NCBI GenBank assembly: GCA_009602725.1
Contig: WELB01000158.1
Coordinates: forward strand, 1 to 39,858
Direction: 5' to 3'
Source: Spirogloea muscicola
Taxonomy: Eukaryota > Streptophyta > Zygnematophyceae > Spirogloeales > Spirogloeaceae
DNA length: 39,858 bases
In this document: positions 18,087 to 27,332 of the stretch, piece by piece
How positions within the stretch are numbered: position 1 is the stretch's first letter
Layout of the letters: each line of letters opens with the position of its first letter
The notes under the pieces: model-generated
Database searches by the model: none
The model's input: only the letters and a program-made list of their open reading frames with translations
What the model was told of the DNA's origin: nothing
Program-made: the position numbers and the translations under genes

Positions 18087-18345
18087 CCTGTCTGCCTAGC
18101 CTGTGCTTCCGTCCTGAACACCCGTATGCATCTGGCTTGCTTTTACAGCCGCTCGTGTAATCTCGGCAGCGGCATTCTTTCCATTTCACGCGCAGTGCGC
18201 CCCTCCTCTCTCTCTTTGGGCTAACCTCTCGCAGCCATTGCCTTACATTGGAAGAGCTCTTTCTCTTTGCCAGCTTGCATTCACATCTTTGAGTCAACGA
18301 CAGAGTGAAAGACTCTTCCACTAGAGGGCGATTGCTGTAGCCAGC
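18087..18345 (+). repeat. LINE tails d and e after the 412-aa ORF
   Basis: GTGCCTGTCTGCCTAGCC and ATGCATCTGGCTTGC with TTTTACAGCCGC are the UTR and hairpin of the type d LINE. At about 18172-18290 a type e/f tail follows (CATTTCACGCGCAG; GGGCTAACCTCTCGCAGCC; ACATTGGAAGAGCTC). 18300-18345 is an inverted relative of the latter (AAGACTCTTCCAC). Confidence 0.65.
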
Positions 18346-18529
18346 CCAGGAAAGAGGATGAACAAGGTTCGGAAGGGGCCAGGAAAGTGCTAGAGCACAC
18401 AGCGACCAAAGTGGCCACTTGGATGCTCAATATCAGTAAAGGAAAAGCTCTTCTTAATTGACGGCTGTGAGAGGACAGCCCAGGAATTTGGACAAGGTTT
18501 GATGGCGCAAAAGCAGGATGCTAGTTGCT
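18346..18529 (-). repeat. LINE UTR remnants
   Basis: Minus-strand GGCCCCTTCCGAACCTTG and a GGGCTGTCCTCTCACAGCC hairpin (about 18465-18483). No coding sequence. Confidence 0.5.
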
Positions 18530-18880
18530 TAGACGTCAGCAAGTGGGCTCTCTGTAACTAGACAGTAAGTGCAAGTCAAGATTAGTAGAGGGCAAAAAAG
18601 CGTCGCCCTGACCTAAGCCGGAGGCAGCAGTGAAGGTGCAAGCAAGTGGACGGCAAACATCTGAGGACCTCTGCAGGGAGATCGCCAGGCACACCCTGTA
18701 CACTTGAGCAAGCGACGACCGGGCGGCATTGAAGCCCGGCTGCTCGCTCTGCTGAGATTGGCGGCGGGACACTGCACGCCTCGCAAGGCGCTGCAGGAGG
18801 TCGAGCCACCGAGTCCCAAACGCCGGACGTCGACGGCAAGCGGGACAAACTCGTCGACCGTGGGGTGATCGGCGCACTTC
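18530..18880 (-). mobile_element. LINE C-terminal copy (left arm of a head-to-head pair)
   Basis: Minus strand: ADHPTVDEFVPLAVDVRRLG, ALRGVQCPAANLSRASSRAS, LQRSSDVCRPLACTFTAASG in shifted frames. Pairs with the plus-strand copy starting at 18885. Both belong to the same subfamily as 6320-6735. Confidence 0.75.
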
Positions 18881-18884
18881 CTCT

Positions 18885-19140
18885 CCGTGGCGCCCGTGAG
18901 AAAGTACGCCAATCACCCCGCTGGCGACGAGGTTGTGCCGCTTGCCGTCGACGTCCCACGGGCCGTTTGGGACTGGATGGCTCGTCCTCCTCCACGACTT
19001 GCGAGGCGTGCAGTGCCCCGCCGCCAAGGTCAGCAGAGCGAGCAGCCGGGCTTCAATGCCGCCGCATCGCTAGCTCAAATGTACAGAATGGCAATCCTTC
19101 TGCAGAGGTCCTTAGCCTTTGCTGTGCACTTGCGTGCTGA
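18885..19140 (+). mobile_element. LINE C-terminal copy (right arm), joined to a receiver exon
   Basis: KYANHPAGDEVVPLAVDVPR, RQGQQSEQPGFNAA, SLAQMYRMAILLQRSLAFAV and HLRAD. At GTGCTGACAT the sequence passes without a break into the receiver gene fragment (ADIWAVTCRKN here, ADIWAVTCRKG in the copy ending near 11750). Confidence 0.75.
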
Positions 19141-19910
19141 CATTTGGGCTGTCACTTGCAGGAAGAATATGCTATGTCAGTTTTTTCAGCTACTCTGGAA
19201 AAGCCATCAGCTGCCAAGCAGCTGCGCGACTACATAACAACATAAAACCCGCCCTCACCTAAATGACGAGCTCAACTGAAGCGAGGAGACATTGAAGAGG
19301 TCAAGAAATCCCGTATCGGCCTTATGGAATTTGTACGCAAGGCGAGATACTGCTCAGCTGTTGGCCATCTTCACTATTGCAATTAATAAAAGCTCAGCTG
19401 TAAGTTGTGTGTTGTTTGGTGATGAACATTTTTGGAAGAGAAACGTCTCCAGTGTCTCCTTGCACCCTTAGTAACAGCGAATGTGAGTAACAGTACACCA
19501 TAGAGATGATGCTTTGTACGCTCATGTACTATGTGCACTGTATGGAAGACACGCTCTGACCATCCAAGACCAAGTTTGGGGTTTATTGGGTTGTGACTTC
19601 CGAAGAGCTTATAGCTTGACCTCATGGATGTGCCTGCGCTTACGGTCGTCATTACAAGTCATGATACTGTTGTGGGTAATCTCCTCGTCGCAGTTGACCA
19701 TGACAACATCATCGTGAAGCAAAAGTGTTTCTTCCTATTATCACGGTATGGTATGTTGTGTATGTGGGGTCAGCTTCGAAGCACCTACGTCAGCAGCTCC
19801 GACAGAGCACTCAACGGACAAGCTCAAGCAACTAGATCTACAGAAGGGTTGTCCTCGCTCCCAAATCCGGGAGGAAGGTGCAAGCACCTTATATATTGTC
19901 TACACTGTTG
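19141..19910 (+). pseudogene. Receiver-domain-like exons, copy 3
   Basis: Starts with a CAG acceptor and EEYAMSVFSATLEKPSAAKQ with LRDYITT then stop. Unlike copies 1 and 2 this one keeps Glu-Lys-Pro at the site where receiver domains have the conserved Lys-Pro, which supports the family guess. ATTGAAGAGGTCAAGA-type sequence follows, then at about 19623 VPALTVVITSHDTVVGNLLV with AVDHDNIIVKQK (possible start of a second receiver). Stops and missing upstream exons make it a fragment. Same order as the inverted copy 11750-11040. Confidence 0.5.
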
Positions 19911-20053
19911 TCTGATTGTATTTGATGATTAATTGTGAGGCACTGCTTCCAGTGTCTCCTTGCAACCTAACAACTAACTGGACACAATGTATAGTACAAT
20001 TCAGCGATGGGTTTGTTTTAGCCCATCCTCTAAGCCCGCATATCAGTGCACGA

Positions 20054-20420
20054 AGTGGGCGTTCTGACCATCCAAGCCGAAGCTCTAGGTGATATGGGCA
20101 TGTGATATAAGAAACGATTCACAGCTCCGAGATGCTTCAGCGCGTCTGCTGTACAATCAGCCCGATACTAGTGCATTATCCATTGTGCCTGCTGTTTCAG
20201 TCACTGATTTCGTCCTTGACACAAATCACTTCCTCGTTGTGGTTCAGCATGACGAAAACATCCTTGTGACTCATTATCTCATCAGCCCACTGCACGAGGT
20301 TGGTGGCTATTTAGCTTCGCCGCCTTGGGCAAGCTGACCCCATCGAAGACGTTATAACTTGTTCTTACTAGTGGCCGAGTACAGAAGCCAGGAGAAGGCT
20401 TTGCTTCAACTTTTCTCTTT
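20054..20420 (+). pseudogene. Receiver-related exon, copy 4 (divergent)
   Basis: TTCTGACCATCCAAGCCGAA is shared with about 19553-19572. The translated block VSVTDFVLDTNHFLVVVQHD is a diverged form of TVVITSHDTVVGNLLVAVDH in copy 3. It lies tandem to copy 3. Very decayed; low confidence in any function. Confidence 0.4.
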
Positions 20421-21010
20421 CTCAAGTCCAAGGTCTTATCGCGTTACTTTTATGCTGAGGTTGATCACTGACTTGCCAGTGATGTCCCACAAAATCACGG
20501 GAGGGAGTGCTACGGTGTCGTCTGAGTTGGATTTGCTACATTACTGTGTGCAAATTTATGCACACTCCCAAGCACGTCAGTGTTGTGCTGATAAGGACGG
20601 CGCTGCCATGATAGCAGCACCTAGCGGCGGCAATGACAAATGTGACTGAAGTAAGTGTGCCGGTGCTTGCGGCCGTCACGGCAGCAGTGGCAGCAGCAGC
20701 AGCGGCGGCAGCGCTTGAGGGTTGCGATCTGGACTGGGCGGGGTGCCACGGTGTTGGAGAAAGCCTATCTGCAGCCATGAACACCAGCGCCGTGCTAGTT
20801 GTTTTTCTCATGCGTTTGGACCTGCGCCTTGTTGCTGCGAGAGGGTGTGTGCCCCAGATTGTAAGACAGCATCTCCATGACGCGCATGTCGGAAAGAGGG
20901 TTCTTCGTAAACTCTTGACTGCTAGCTGCATATGGTCTAGGTCTAGCTGTGTTGTGTGGAGCTGCGCTGTGGCGTCTTGGAATGCTCATCACAGACAGCG
21001 GTAGACGAGG
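20421..21010. other. No recognised gene; GCA/GCG repeat
   Basis: A GCAGCAGCAG/GCGGCGGCA run lies at about 20683-20716. A minus-strand reading (FTKNPLSDMRVMEMLSYN, about 20850-20905) looks protein-like but I cannot place it in a family, and it has no clear exon borders. Confidence 0.35.
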
Positions 21011-21059
21011 TCTAGGGTTTTTGACCTAGGAGTGGGTGGATGGCGTGGGTCCCCTGGCG

Positions 21060-21210
21060 CTTCCCCTGGCCCCCTTTCTCGGGCTGGTTTTTCCAGCCCC
21101 TATTCTCAATGGGCGAGCACTTTCTCGTGTTCTGTTCATTCTTTTTTGGGCTGGCTTTCCAGCCCCTATTCTCAGTGGGCGAGCACTTTCTTCTCGTGGG
21201 TCCCACACGT
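21060..21210 (+). repeat. Two tandem type c LINE tails
   Basis: GGGCTGGTTTTTCCAGCCCC (21079-21098) and GGGCTGGCTTTCCAGCCCC (21149-21167), each followed by CTATTCTCA[AG]TGGGCGAGC and ACTTTCT. Confidence 0.8.
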
Positions 21211-21884
21211 CGAGCTGCCAGGTCACCGGCTTATCTGCCGGGCTGGCCGACCCAGCTCTCCCCATGAGGTTCCTGATCAGTTCGGGCGGGGGTCATAAGT
21301 CACTGGAGGGCAGGCAGCCCTGACTCTTCTCAACACTTTCGGGCCCTCCGAGTCCGGTCGCTCCCCAGTCGCCGCCGCCGCTGCCGCCGCCGCCGCTGTC
21401 GCAGCCGCCGCCGTCGCCAAGGCCATGGCGGGCGCGGCATTCCTACAGCACATTTTAGTGTTGGAATCAGGAAGAGCGAGAGCTGGCTTACATGCAGCAG
21501 CCGACGAATGCTGGTGGAGACATTGATCCTGGGCAACGTGCGGCACACTGGTGGAGCACCAAGGGTTTCTCCTCTTGTGCCCTCCAAACGAGTATCTGAC
21601 GTGCTTCACAAACGTGCTGGGAGGGGCCGCTTGGCGTTACTGGCTGGCTACGTGCTTTGGAGCGCCCTGCGAGGGTGGCCGCACTCAAGACCACATTCTC
21701 CTCAGGTGCGGAGGGGGACAAGTCCGGTGGCAACAGTTGCTTGTGCTGGGGGTGGGAGCTCCCGGAGCGCCTGCCTGGTCGCCATGTCGCGCAGGCGCGA
21801 GCGAGGAAGGCCTGCCCGGCCAGCGGAAGGTCGCTATCGACGCCGAAGCAATGGCAGGGCCGTTACAACCAGCCCTGCCATCTC
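21211..21884 (+). other. GC-rich region, no gene recognised
   Basis: A GCC run at about 21366-21420 precedes ATG at 21424 (MAGAAFLQHILVLESGRARA), which resembles the leader modules elsewhere but does not stay open. At about 21650-21715 CFGAPCEGGRTQDHILLRCG has the look of a C ... H-x-L-x-x-C cluster as in reverse-transcriptase-associated zinc fingers; too short to call. Confidence 0.35.
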
Positions 21885-22620
21885 AGAGAATGCGGCTGCT
21901 GACATTTAACTTTCGGCTGTAAACTGCCAGCATACAGGTGCTCATAACGGAGCCAAAGGCTAGGCAGACAGGGCGCCCTCAATAACCCGTGTCAGCAGTA
22001 GGAAGTCAGATGAGCTGAGGGGAGGAAGAGCAACCCCGTAGCGCAAACCAGAGGCTGCTGCAATGGCGCGACCAGCCCGGTGATGCAAAGCAATCGCCTG
22101 GGACCGCTGTAGGCACATGGATAATGGATAAGGCAGGATACAAGACCCCAAGGGACTGGGCCACCGGGAAGGGCTGCACCCTGTTCCCGGTGCTGCTGGT
22201 CAGCTTGAGAGGTCAGCAGCGAAAGTAATGAGGACCACCGACCCCCGTAACACCCATAGATGTCCATGGCCAGGGAGAAGGCGCGCGGGGCGCATGAAAT
22301 GGAATGGAGGCCAATTCAGGCCGACACATTGTTCAGGCAGAGTCCACGGCCAGGGGGTAAAAGGTATCACCCGCCGGGTAGTCCTTGTAATTGTGCAACT
22401 TCTTCTGTTCGGCCACCTTCTCGACAAAGCCGGTCTCAGAAGTAATGGGGCCTTTCGTCCGGAAGCTGTCGGTTAGGACGTCCGTGAGGAGCCGCTTGCC
22501 ACCTCCCAGGGGGACGCCAACCAGATCGACACGCCTCGTCCGAGGGACCCCGTCGCGAAGTTGGACGGGCATCACCATCATCTCAGAGGCCGGCAGAGCG
22601 ACGAGTGATAGACGGGTCGG
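21885..22620 (-). mobile_element. LINE copy with endonuclease-like region and type d tail
   Basis: Minus strand: MPVQLRDGVPRTRRVDLVGV, GGGKRLLTDVLTDSFRTKG, VEKVAEQKKLHNYKDYPAG, DTFYPLAVD, then a 67-bp insertion (22276-22342). DIYGCYGGRWSSLLSLLTSQ follows, then LCITGLVAPLQQ or equivalents in shifted frames. The C-terminus SSDFLLLTRV is damaged at the end (R-V instead of R-G-Y). The type d UTR and hairpin (GGCTGGCAGTTTACAGCCG type) lie at 21889-21935. Sister of 7640-8085, extending about 230 bp further upstream. Confidence 0.82.
22276..22342 (-). mobile_element. 67-bp tail-only insertion (type f) with target-site duplication
   Basis: Flanked by TCCATGGCCAGGG (22263-22275) and TCCACGGCCAGGG (22343-22355), 12 of 13 identical. 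The sister LINE at 8019-8045 has the uninterrupted site. On the minus strand the insert starts CTCTGCCTGAACAATG, has the stem GGCCTGAATTGGCC and ends GCGCGCCTTCT. Other copies: 30975-31045, 34632-34702, 31240-31300 and 26520-26570. Confidence 0.85.
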
Positions 22621-23090
22621 CCGCTGCCGCCATCGCAGCTGCCTTGTGCAGCGACAGCAGTTGCGGCTCTCGACCGGATGGGACACCGCAGATGGGCCTG
22701 GCGACGCTGCCGGCCCGCCGCAGCGCGGGGCGGAAGCGTGGAATGGCTGGGGCTGCGCCAGACGGAGGGCGCGTGCGCGAGAGCGGCAGCCCTGACGCCG
22801 CGCAGGCCATCGCACGGCGGCCCAGCACCGCGAGGGGCTCGGCCCTGCTCCACGCCGCCATGGCAGCCGCTCGCCCGGTGGGCCGTGAGGCTCGGCTGCG
22901 TCCACGAGGCCTCCAACCCGGCGCCGTTGGCCTCAACCGCGGCGGCGGCGATGGTGGCGGCGGTGGCGGTGGCGGTGGCGGTGGCGACGGCTGCGGCGCG
23001 GTGTGGAACGGCGTAGGAGCACCTCCCAGGGGGCCGGCTGGACCATGGATTCGCCAGGGGGGGCCCAGCAGGCTTCCCTGCCGGGTGACA
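22621..23090. other. GC-rich stretch with a GGC/GGT repeat
   Basis: A (GGCGGT)n-like run lies at about 22940-22995. Long readings exist on both strands, but they are Pro/Arg/Gly-rich compositional ORFs without recognisable motifs. Confidence 0.4.
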
Positions 23091-23160
23091 AGAAGAAATG
23101 CGGCTGCTGATATCAAAGAATCGGCTGTAAAGTGCCAGCCAGCTGCATATGAGAGCGAAG
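23090..23160 (-). repeat. LINE 3' tail, type d
   Basis: On the minus strand GCAGCTGGCTGGCACTTTAC, AGCCGATTCTTTGATATC and AGCAGCCGCATTTC. Confidence 0.75.
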
Positions 23161-23239
23161 AGAAGGCTCTGCGGCCCGCAGGGTGAGCCGCCGACGACAC
23201 CCTTCTCCGGGAGAGGAAGACGTTCCAGGAGAAGGCAGT

Positions 23240-23470
23240 GAGCTGGGCTGGGCCCCTCCGGTCCCTATCCTCTGACTTCCTACTGCTGACACGGGGGTAT
23301 TGAGGGCGCCCCGTCTGCCTGGCCCTTGGCTCCGTCATGAGCACCTGCATGCATCTGGCTGGCAATTTACAGCCGATTGTAATATCAGCAGCCACAAAAT
23401 AATCCTCAATGGGCGAGCCCTACTTCCTTTCCCAGCTACCAGTCAATCTGGCCGCGCTTCTTCTACTTCC
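23240..23470 (+). mobile_element. Short LINE 3' end (type d) followed by tail pieces
   Basis: SDFLLLTRGY-stop at 23272-23304, then GGGCGCCCCGTCTGCCTGGC, the hairpin GGCTGGCAATTTACAGCCG, then a c-type end (CTCAATGGGCGAGCCC) fused to an a-type end (CCAGTCAATCTGGCCGCGC). Confidence 0.8.
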
Positions 23471-23600
23471 GCAGCCCTCGGAGGCCGGAACCCTCCGCCC
23501 TTGGTTCAATCTTGTTTCGGGGCTGGCCTCTCTCCCGGCCACCTGCCCTCTCCCGAAAGCGTCCTTCTCCTTCCTCCACCCGCCCACGAGGCCCGCCGCC

Positions 23601-25623
23601 ATGGACGACTTGCCGGATGAGTGCCTCTCCGCGGTGCTGGAGCGCGCCGCCGCCAGGCCAGAGGCCCCGCCAGCTTGGGCCGCCATCGCAGGAGTGTGCC
23701 GCGGTGGCGCCGCCTTGCCCGAGCCGCCATCACGGAGGTCTCTCTGCGGGTCCCGGGTGTTTAAACCAACTACCCCCGGCGGCGGCGGGAGCCGGCGGTG
23801 GTGGGCCCTGCGCTAGTCGCCACCTTCCCCTCTCTGACGCGCCTCAGTCTTGCCTTCAGCTTCGTGCGAGGCCGCTGCCACGCCACCGAACTCAGCCTCC
23901 TGTCGACTATCACGACGCTCACCGACTTGCGAGTCAGGCTGGCAGCGCCTCCTTTTCCTAAAGACGAGTTCGACGCTGAAGACCTGCAGCGCACCATTGG
24001 GGCCATAAGCATGCTCAGCAACATTGTGCGAGCGCTCACATCACATGACACGGATCTTCATTTGTCCCTGGCTGACATTGCCGGCTTCATGGCACTTGAG
24101 AGCCTCGCTTTGGAATGCTCGCGAGCTGCTGGTAATTTCCTCATGCTATTGGGTATCGCCCAATGTCTTGCTGCATGCTTCTACTTGCTCCACGCACAAA
24201 TATTGTCTATAAGCGACAACTCCCTTTCTCATGCAGTTGCAGATACTCCAGTGCTGACTTTGATATCCTCTCATCTCAAGCAGATGCAGACATACACATC
24301 ATTGCTGCTGCTTGCCGGTGCCTGACAGGATTTGAGCTGTGGCTCTCTCCTGACACCCTGGGGACACACTCGTATACTCGCATCACTGACATTGGCGCGG
24401 AATATTGGATTTCAATCTCTAAGCATATGCCCTAGCTTTGCAAACTCCACATCCGAGGCTGCCGCAGCATTACGGACAATGGGATTAGGCAGTTGGCCGA
24501 GGGTTGCCCACTGCTGCAAGATTTTCGCGTGCAAGACTGCCCCAATCTCTGGACTGGACAATGTGATTATGAGATCCTGGCGACGTGCCCTGAGATGAGG
24601 AGGCTGCGTTGTCAACAAAGCTGGAGCTGCTATTGGCTGCAGTCCCTGCAGACTGCAATTATATCAAGGCTGGAAGTACTGGAGCTTTACGTGCCCAATG
24701 AAGAGGGTGTCGCCTCTACTGCCATGGCTATCCTGGCTTCATGCTGCATACGATTGCGTGAACTACAATTGCACACATCACATAAAGATGTCATCAGGCC
24801 CGACCCCTTTGAGAACTGCCCACCCATGCCAGCGCTTGTGAGACTGTCAATGAGGAAGATTGTAGCGAGGAATACATCCTTCATGGCGTTCATACGCAAT
24901 GCCCCCCAACTGGAGAGACTGAGCTTAGAGGCTTGCAAGTTGGTTGGTACAACACAGGCGCCACCCGAGCAGGCGCTACCAGTCACGACTTCTCTCCGCT
25001 TCCTTGAGTGTGACAAGATGTACATTGGGACATCAGTTGACTTCTGGAAATTTGGTGGATGGTGCCCCAACCTGCACTCCTTGGTGACGAGCACGCCAAT
25101 TTTTGGACGCGAGATTTTGGCTACATCATTTGCGGGATGCAGCAGGTTGGTGACTCTCACAGTCATGGTCTGGTCTGGTCCGACCAGACCCGGACTGGAG
25201 AATATGGATCGTCAAGAGCTACTCGTCTGGACCTGTCCTCCACTGGGGGCCCTGAGAACTCTCATCTGCACGAGTGTGCATTGGCAAGACTTGGCTGCAA
25301 TAGCAAAGGCGTCCCCGCATCTGCGAGAAGTGCACTTAAGAGCCTGCATGACTGCACGGATGGAGTCAGTCCTTGACCTTCTCTCTTCGTGCCCCGAACT
25401 CAATTACATCAGATTCCGGGAAGCGTATGCTTCGAACTCGCCGGCTCGCTTAGCAAAGGAATGGCATGTTCTCCGAGGGCATGTATGTGAAATAGTGCAC
25501 TTAGGAATTGTAGATGGAGACTGGGGACTCGATTGGGGTGATTGTGATCCAGATCGCTTTGAGACGGTCCATATTACATATCGTGTCCATCGATGTGGAC
25601 AATGCTTCAGCCACTCTCATTGA
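23601..25623 (+). pseudogene. F-box/leucine-rich-repeat protein gene, disrupted
   Basis: The start MDDLPDECLSAVLERAA, then WAAIAGVCR, is a typical F-box; the expected continuation WRRLARAAITEVSLRV is in the +2 frame, so an indel lies near 23703. FPSLTRLSLAF and ALESLALECSRAA follow. A GT-AG intron fits 24132-24236, but the next exon is in the wrong frame. From 24238 a single frame runs to TGA at 25623 with one in-frame TAG at 24433, between ISKHMP and LCKLHIRGC. The repeats ITDNGIRQLAEGCPLLQDF, LERLSLEACKLVG and LREVHLRACMTARMES are AMN1/FBXL-type. Such proteins are substrate receptors of SCF ubiquitin ligases. Three separate defects suggest a recent pseudogene, or sequencing errors in a real gene. 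Confidence 0.75.
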
Positions 25624-25779
25624 GATGGAAGTGAGGCTTAAGCAAAGGTGCTGGATTTTTCCAATGTGGGGTGCATGGAAGTAGCGATACTTGCATCGAT
25701 TAGATGCCACCTTGTGCTGTTCACTGTGGCATGCAGATGGGCTCGCCTAGAGGCATTGTCTAGTCTAAGGACCTTGATG

Positions 25780-26090
25780 AAGAGGAAAGTGCTCGCCTCT
25801 AGAGAAGAGGGGCTGGCAAAGCCAGCTCAAAAAGAATGGACAATATCCAAAGCCAGAAAGAGGTGCCGAAATAGGACTACACTACAAAACACGAGACGAT
25901 GCAGAGGGAAGCTCAGTACCCGCGAGTGAGCAACATCAAGTCAGAGTAGCTCGCTGCAGGGAAAGAGGCACTCCGCCGAGACTCGGAGGGAGCAGCCATA
26001 GCACGGCCTGCTCGCCAGCGGACAGCGTAGGCAAGGGAGCATTGATGCAGATCCTGGGAGCCATCAAACAGAGTGAGGACACTGCAGGCT
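25780..26090 (-). mobile_element. LINE 3' end with c-like tail
   Basis: Minus strand: LHQCSLAYAVRWRAGRAMAA, SASFPAASYSDLMLLTRGY, stop at 25913. The 3' UTR leads to GAGCTGGCTTTGCCAGCCCC (about 25810-25829) and GAGGCGAGCACTTTC. Confidence 0.8.
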
Positions 26091-26510
26091 AGCATCATTG
26101 CACAAATTTTTGTGTTGCAAGTACACAGATACCTCTTGGTACGAAGCATAATTTCGCCTGAGAACGGGTGAGCCCAAACGATGTGAATAGCTGGCAAGAT
26201 GGCAGGGGAACTACTCTCTCTGCAGCTCCTGCACCAGGTTGAGCCATAATCGGCTGCATAATCTCAAGGGCCCACTGACAACATAGGGCAAAGAGGGCTC
26301 GTGTATGAGGAACTGGCTGTGAGAGCAGGTCAAGAGCGATGGCGTTCACAACTCCAACCCTCAAAAGCTCCTTAATTGCTGTCCATCATTGTCCAGCTTC
26401 GTGATCGCAAGGGAATCACGCATGCAGCGAGAAGCACGCACGGTGCATTGGTGCAACCAATCAGGACGCTGGCCAGCTTGCCAGCTGCCAGCTCGCTGGG
26501 CGGCCAGCTT
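26091..26510. other. No gene recognised
   Basis: No coding or repeat signal identified, apart from a local GCCAGCTTGCCAGCTGCCAG duplication near 26470-26515. Confidence 0.4.
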
Positions 26511-26519
26511 GCTTGTCTT

Positions 26520-26665
26520 CACATGCATTGGCCACCCTTCATTTCATGCGCACGGCGCGCCTTCTCTCTCTTTGGCTGACCTCTCGCAGCCATTGCCTTA
26601 CATTGGTAGAGTTCCTTTTCTTTGCCAGCTTGCATTCACATTCCTGAGTGGAACGAGAGAGAGAA
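26520..26665 (+). repeat. LINE tails f and e
   Basis: TTCATTTCATGCGCACGGC (type f end) followed by TGGCTGACCTCTCGCAGCC and TTACATTGGTAGAGTTCC (type e), nearly identical to 18172-18290. Confidence 0.7.
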
Positions 26666-27105
26666 ATATGGAACTCTTCCGGGAGAGGGCGATGTCTGTA
26701 ATCGGCCAGCCCAGGAAGAAGAATGAACAAAGTTCGAAGGGCCCAGAAGAGGCGAGACGCTTCCAGAAGAGGGCAGTGGCTGTGCTAGCCCACAAAAACA
26801 ATTACCGTATTTCCCCTGTCGAGCAGCCGCAGGTCGGAGGAGCTAGTCTCCGGGTGGCGGGTTCCCTGTCTGCAGTAAGAGGCTGCAGTCAAAGCACGAC
26901 CAGCACGCAAATGAAGCGCATGTGCCATTGACGGCTGCAGGAGTACTGACAGGCGCATGCGATACACCTGGGCGAGTGTGCCCGCCGCGTTGCAATTGGC
27001 CTGCGGCCTGCTCATCTTGAGACCGTCGGGAGACTGCGTTGCGCGCGATGCTGGGAGTTCGAGCCACCGAGCGCCGAACGCCCCGTGGACGCCCCGTACT
27101 CTTTT
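26666..27105 (-). mobile_element. LINE 3' end, minus strand
   Basis: VHGAFGARWLELPASRATQS, GTLAQVYRMRLSVLLQPSMA, HALHLRAGRALTAAS, SSSDLRLLDRGN; the terminal Gly-Tyr-stop is altered and the frame stays open for a few codons. UTR and hairpin GGGCTGGCCGATTACAG lie at about 26697-26715. Confidence 0.8.
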
Positions 27106-27265
27106 CATTCTTTTCTTGGCCGGCTTTACCAGCCCGTATTCTCAATAGGGAGCACTTTCATTGACTGCAGCCTCTGGCTGTAGACAAAAGAAAGCGCGGC
27201 CAGATTGACTGGTGGCTGGGAAAGGCCAGCCCTAAGGAATGGACAAGGTCTGAAGGAGCCGGAGA
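27105..27265. repeat. LINE tails c (plus) and a (minus)
   Basis: Plus: GGCCGGCTTTACCAGCCCG with TATTCTCAATAGGGAGCAC at about 27118-27155. Minus: GGGCTGGCCTTTCCCAGCC with CCAGTCAATCTGGCC at 27194-27232, followed on the minus strand by GCGCTTTCTTTTG. Confidence 0.75.
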
Positions 27266-27284
27266 CAGACGAACCGTCTCAAAC

Positions 27285-27332
27285 ACTAGTCTCTCTGACC
27301 TTCGGCTGCTCAACAGGGCAATTTGACCCTTT
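27285..27332 (+). mobile_element. Terminal codons of another LINE copy
   Basis: TSLSDLRLLNRAI at 27290-27325 is the end of a decayed LINE C-terminus, joined directly to the start of the next copy. Confidence 0.6.

Noticed and set aside
20790-20995. Minus-strand peptide SDMRVMEMLSYNLGHTP as a gene
   Set aside because: Protein-like in places, but no start, splice sites or family match could be supported.
22583-23395. 270-codon minus-strand ORF with a polyproline run
   Set aside because: The proline run is the complement of a GGC/GGT repeat, and the ORF crosses LINE tails and the end of a plus-strand LINE copy.
24433-24435. TAG as a possible reassigned sense codon
   Set aside because: Some ulvophyte algae read TAG as glutamine, but other frames here (17856, 36335) end plausibly at TAG, and the F-box gene has additional frame defects; a mutation or sequence error is simpler.
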